Below the pieces are notes generated by a model. That model saw nothing but the letters and a program-made list of their open reading frames with translations. It was not told the DNA's origin and searched no databases. Below, piece after piece: positions 24,301 to 27,161 of a DNA stretch of 27,161 nt. Each line of letters begins with the position of its first letter. The stretch's first letter is position 1. The position numbers were made by a program, and so were the translations under genes. Origin of the DNA: Ophiostoma sp. CBS 140.51 (lineage: Eukaryota > Ascomycota > Sordariomycetes > Ophiostomatales > Ophiostomataceae); the NCBI GenBank assembly GCA_029298735.1, contig JANSLP010000397.1, forward strand, positions 1 through 27,161, read 5' to 3'.

Positions 24301-27161
24301 ACAGTCTCGAAACGACAGGTCGAGTGTTGGCAGCTTGGCTGCTGGGTCCTTGGTACCCGCTTTGGAGACAGATTTGCGATTCTTGCTACCAGCAGAAGAC
24401 TCGCCTCCGATGGCCGAGTGAACTTGCTCACCAAGATTCGCAACAGAAGCAGCCATGCTCGCTTCAAAGTCTTGTGGTGTCGCATCTTCAGCCAGACCCA
24501 GGATATCCATCACAGTGGGCACCCGGTACTCAAAGTTGAGGCCCCACATCTTGATCTTGATGACGGGTTCCATGTCGTCGCCGATGATGCGCAGCATCAG
24601 TGCTGGGGACTGTCCGCTGGTTTGGATAGGCGAGACCACTGTGGAAGCGGCAGTTGAGGTGGCTGCCGCTGGTGGAGTACTTGCTGGAGCGGCTGCAGGG
24701 ACTACCGTCGAGCCGATGAGCTCTTCCGTGTGGTTGCGGTGCACAGACAGCGAGCCGACTGCCACCGAGACTAGCGACGGGATGGAAATGTGCGCTGTCT
24801 CGAGATCGCCAACAGAGGCTTGGAACAGGCCGAGACGGCCGCCAACATCGACCGAGACATCGAGACGGCGGATGAGGCCAAGTGTCAACAGACCCGGTCT
24901 ATCGTCTTCTGGCAGGTACTTGGCAACCGTGGCCAGCCGTGCAATATCTTCGCCGAGCGAGGGCAGACATGACAGCTGAGCAATGTTGTGCACGTCCACA
25001 TTTAGGTCGTCCATGTTGAGGCGGAGAAGAGGACCACTGCGGCGCTGCCGAAGCAAAGTGTCGACCATGATGACATCCTCGCGCTCATCAAACTTGACGC
25101 GCGACGGCGTAATAAGCTCCAACAGCCGCTCGAGATCCTTGTCCTTGGGCACGTTCAAGAACTCGAGGCGCGTGTTGGAGACTTCGGCTGTCACGGGCGG
25201 TTCGCCACCGGAGTTGCGCAGGTAAGGACCGGCCAGCTTAATGCGGCTCACACCGATACCGATACCCTCTTCGCGGCTGACGAGCTTCACGGCGCTCGTA
25301 TCCAGGCCGATGCTGCAGTCTCTACCAATCAGGTCGAGCCGGATACCGCCGATGCGCATGTCCACCTTGTTCTCGGCCGTGGCTGACTTGTCGTCTGGGT
25401 TGATGGGTGCTTCGAAACGAACACCACGGGGCTTTGGGGCAGGTGCTTCCACCTTGGGGAAGGTGATGCTCTTAGCACCGCTGACGGCACCGCTCTGAGA
25501 TGCGGCCGATGTGATAGATGAGCCCATACTAAGGAAGCTGCTGAGTCCACCAAACCAGCTAAACGTCTCGTCGAGACGTTGCAAATCGACCGCCACAAGG
25601 AGCGGCAGAGTGTTAATCTCGCACCGCACGACCTGGGCGGACTGACTGATTCTGATAGAGACGTCATCGCCAGTCGGCGGGAAGACGTCACGCACAGACG
25701 CCCGCATCTGGATGCGCCGGTCAAACGACACAATGTCGGCATCAGCGTAGCCAAAGCGAAACCGCTTGAGATCAATGGTGGTCTTGGTGACTGGGCTAGT
25801 ATCTTGGATGCGCGAAGCTTCGGGCCCAGCGGCTGGGTTCGCTGGTGCCGGAGCCGGCGGTGTCAAGCCGATGACGAGGTCTTCCAGGATAGCCTGGAGT
25901 AGAACATCGCCCTTGTGGTTGAAAGTCGACGCTCGGGGCGAGTCAAAGAAACGCTCGGCTGTGTCAGCCACGCCAGCCAATTTGTCAAGGAAAAGAAGCG
26001 AGATCTTTTCGGCGTGGACTTTGACGTCCGGCATGGCCGCACCGGCGGCATCAGCGCCGCTCTGTGTGGGCACAGGGCCACGCTTGTGCTGCTGCTTCTG
26101 TAGCTTCGCCTTTTGTTGCTGCTCAAGGCCAGTCTTGACCGACTGCAGGAGCTCCGAGACGACCATAGCCAGCAGGAAGCCGATGGAAGCATCAAAACGG
26201 ACTTCCAATGGAGCGAGGGTCACCTCGACAGATGAGTCACCATCAGCAGGTCGGTCGTGAGCAGTCTGCGGCAGGAGCTGGCTCTCGTCGAGGCGCGTAC
26301 TGAACGAGGTGCTGCCCATTCTCGATGCGGCACCAGCAGACGAGTAGACCGAAAAGGCACCAGGCATGTGGGGAGCGACAGAGCGTCCCAGATTCTCGTT
26401 GTGGTGCTGACGTGGCGTGTGGACAGTCTGCTGGGCGATATCGATCGGCTTGTGGTTGGACGGAACGTAGATGGAGATGTACTGCAGCGCCAGAATCTCC
26501 TTGACAAGACGAGCGGGGCCACGGGGTGTCGCAGCTTCATCCGGTTGGGATCTCGACTCCTCACCCTCCTGCTCTTGGCCGTCTGGGGCTTCCTGGTTCT
26601 TAGGAACCTCATTCGTCTGTTCATTGCTCTGCTGGGGAATAGCAAAGCTGCCACCAAATGCAGGTGACACGCTGCCAGAGGAGTGAACGCTTGAACGCAT
26701 CACTTCCTCCGCAGCACGATCGTCGGCAACCTCATCGGCCGCCACGGGCAGAGAACCGTGTGAGCTGGTCGAACGGCCAGAGCTGGACCGAGACTTGAAC
26801 ATGGCCGATCCAGGCATTCCCAGAGTCGCTGTCGACTTTGCAAGGGATGGGGAACCAGGCGGCGACATGTTGCGTCCAGAGCCGTGAGAAGCTCTCCGAA
26901 TAGGCAGCTGTGTAGACTGATCCGGGTTGAAGCCGTCGTTGCTGCTGAACTGAGGATCAAATTCACCCGTGGGGATCGGCGAGTCTGGACGAGACGAGCC
27001 GGAGCTAATCGAGCGCCGCTCGTTGTAGTCGTCGTTGTAGTCGTCAGCGTCAGCGTCACCATTGTCATCGTCATTATCCCAACCACCGGGCATAGCGCTC
27101 TGGAGACGCGTCGAGTCGGCCTGCGAGAAGGCACTCATGTACATGCTCTCAGCTTCTTTAT
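21398..27161 (-). CDS. ATG2: Autophagy-related protein Atg2, C-terminal part (5' end beyond the window); exons 27161-21502 and 21430-21398
   Basis: Atg2 is a bridge-like lipid transfer protein that works with Atg9 and Atg18 at the contact between the endoplasmic reticulum and the growing phagophore. Evidence, N to C: RLVKEILALQYISIYVP (near 26510); the family signature DASIGFLLAMVVSELL (near 26170); extended beta-rich chorein-like repeats; the Atg2 CAD-type segment VRVRDVHVIWNLFDGYDW (near 23110-23165); and the C-terminal ATG_C region DIWMPDIKRHQLPGVLAGL to GTQYVLQGAEGIL (about 22160-21890). The frame is open to the right edge (KEAES before MYMSAFSQ), so the N-terminal chorein domain and start codon lie outside. 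A 71-nt intron precedes a 33-nt last exon encoding KYKSGPGRRS; splicing gives RRVED-KYK, the expected Atg2 end. Ser/Asp-rich linkers are present. Product identity is secure. Confidence 0.95.
21431..21501 (-). other. 71-nt intron before the last ATG2 exon
   Basis: Donor GTAAGT after GTCGAAGAT; branch-like GCTAACAG; acceptor TGTGTGCAG before AAATACAAATCC. The intron is phase 0 and has no in-frame stop, so an unspliced reading frame runs on to 21307 with an implausible Ser/Phe/Pro tail. Splicing instead ends the protein ten codons later at TAG (21398-21400), with a C-terminus typical of fungal Atg2. Confidence 0.9.

Noticed and set aside
1..27161. Secondary-metabolite or other functional gene cluster, transposon or virus-derived sequence
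   Set aside because: No backbone enzyme, transporter, transposase, reverse transcriptase, integrase or terminal repeats are visible; the genes are unrelated housekeeping, regulatory or unknown proteins.

Overview
This window looks like nuclear DNA of a filamentous ascomycete, most likely a sordariomycete. The evidence is short introns (49-71 nt) with GTAAGT/GTAGGT donors and CTAAC/CTGAC-type branch sites, A-rich or CAAA-ATG start contexts, pyrimidine-rich leaders, long Ser/Pro/Gln-rich proteins, and two recognisable proteins: an ortholog of the Trichoderma cellulase repressor ACEI, and the autophagy lipid-transfer protein Atg2. The species cannot be named from the sequence. I see no mobile element, tRNA, rRNA or CRISPR array.

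Layout: (1) ace1, a three-finger C2H2 regulator, minus strand, 1060-3678, with an in-frame 66-nt intron. (2) A stretch of about 7.3 kb (3679-11017) without a convincing gene. Its first 2 kb upstream of ace1 is purine-rich on the plus strand and carries eleven same-strand AGGCA pentamers, the ACEI core site. The next 2 kb is pyrimidine-rich on the same strand. A possible 62-codon reading frame with a TATA-like element lies at 9090-9278. (3) A minus-strand F-box protein (11018-13015). (4) Two tightly spaced minus-strand genes: a Ser/Tyr/Pro-rich protein of 350 aa (13576-14628) and, 113 bp upstream of it, a small Cys-rich protein of 161 aa (14742-15227). (5) A divergent plus-strand Ser-rich 722-aa protein (16504-18672) behind a CT-rich leader. 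(6) A minus-strand GT8 glycosyltransferase (19284-20361, one 67-nt intron). (7) The C-terminal ~1,900 codons of ATG2 on the minus strand (21398 to the right edge), with a last exon of 33 nt.

These genes do not form an evident pathway cluster; they read as an ordinary chromosomal neighbourhood. I found no clearly novel multi-gene system. The points most worth checking are the AGGCA array upstream of ace1 (possible autoregulation), the stop-free phase-0 intron in ace1, a candidate 3'-UTR intron behind the 350-aa gene, the 113-bp tandem gene pair, and the large gene-free interval with a strand-composition switch near 5.7 kb.
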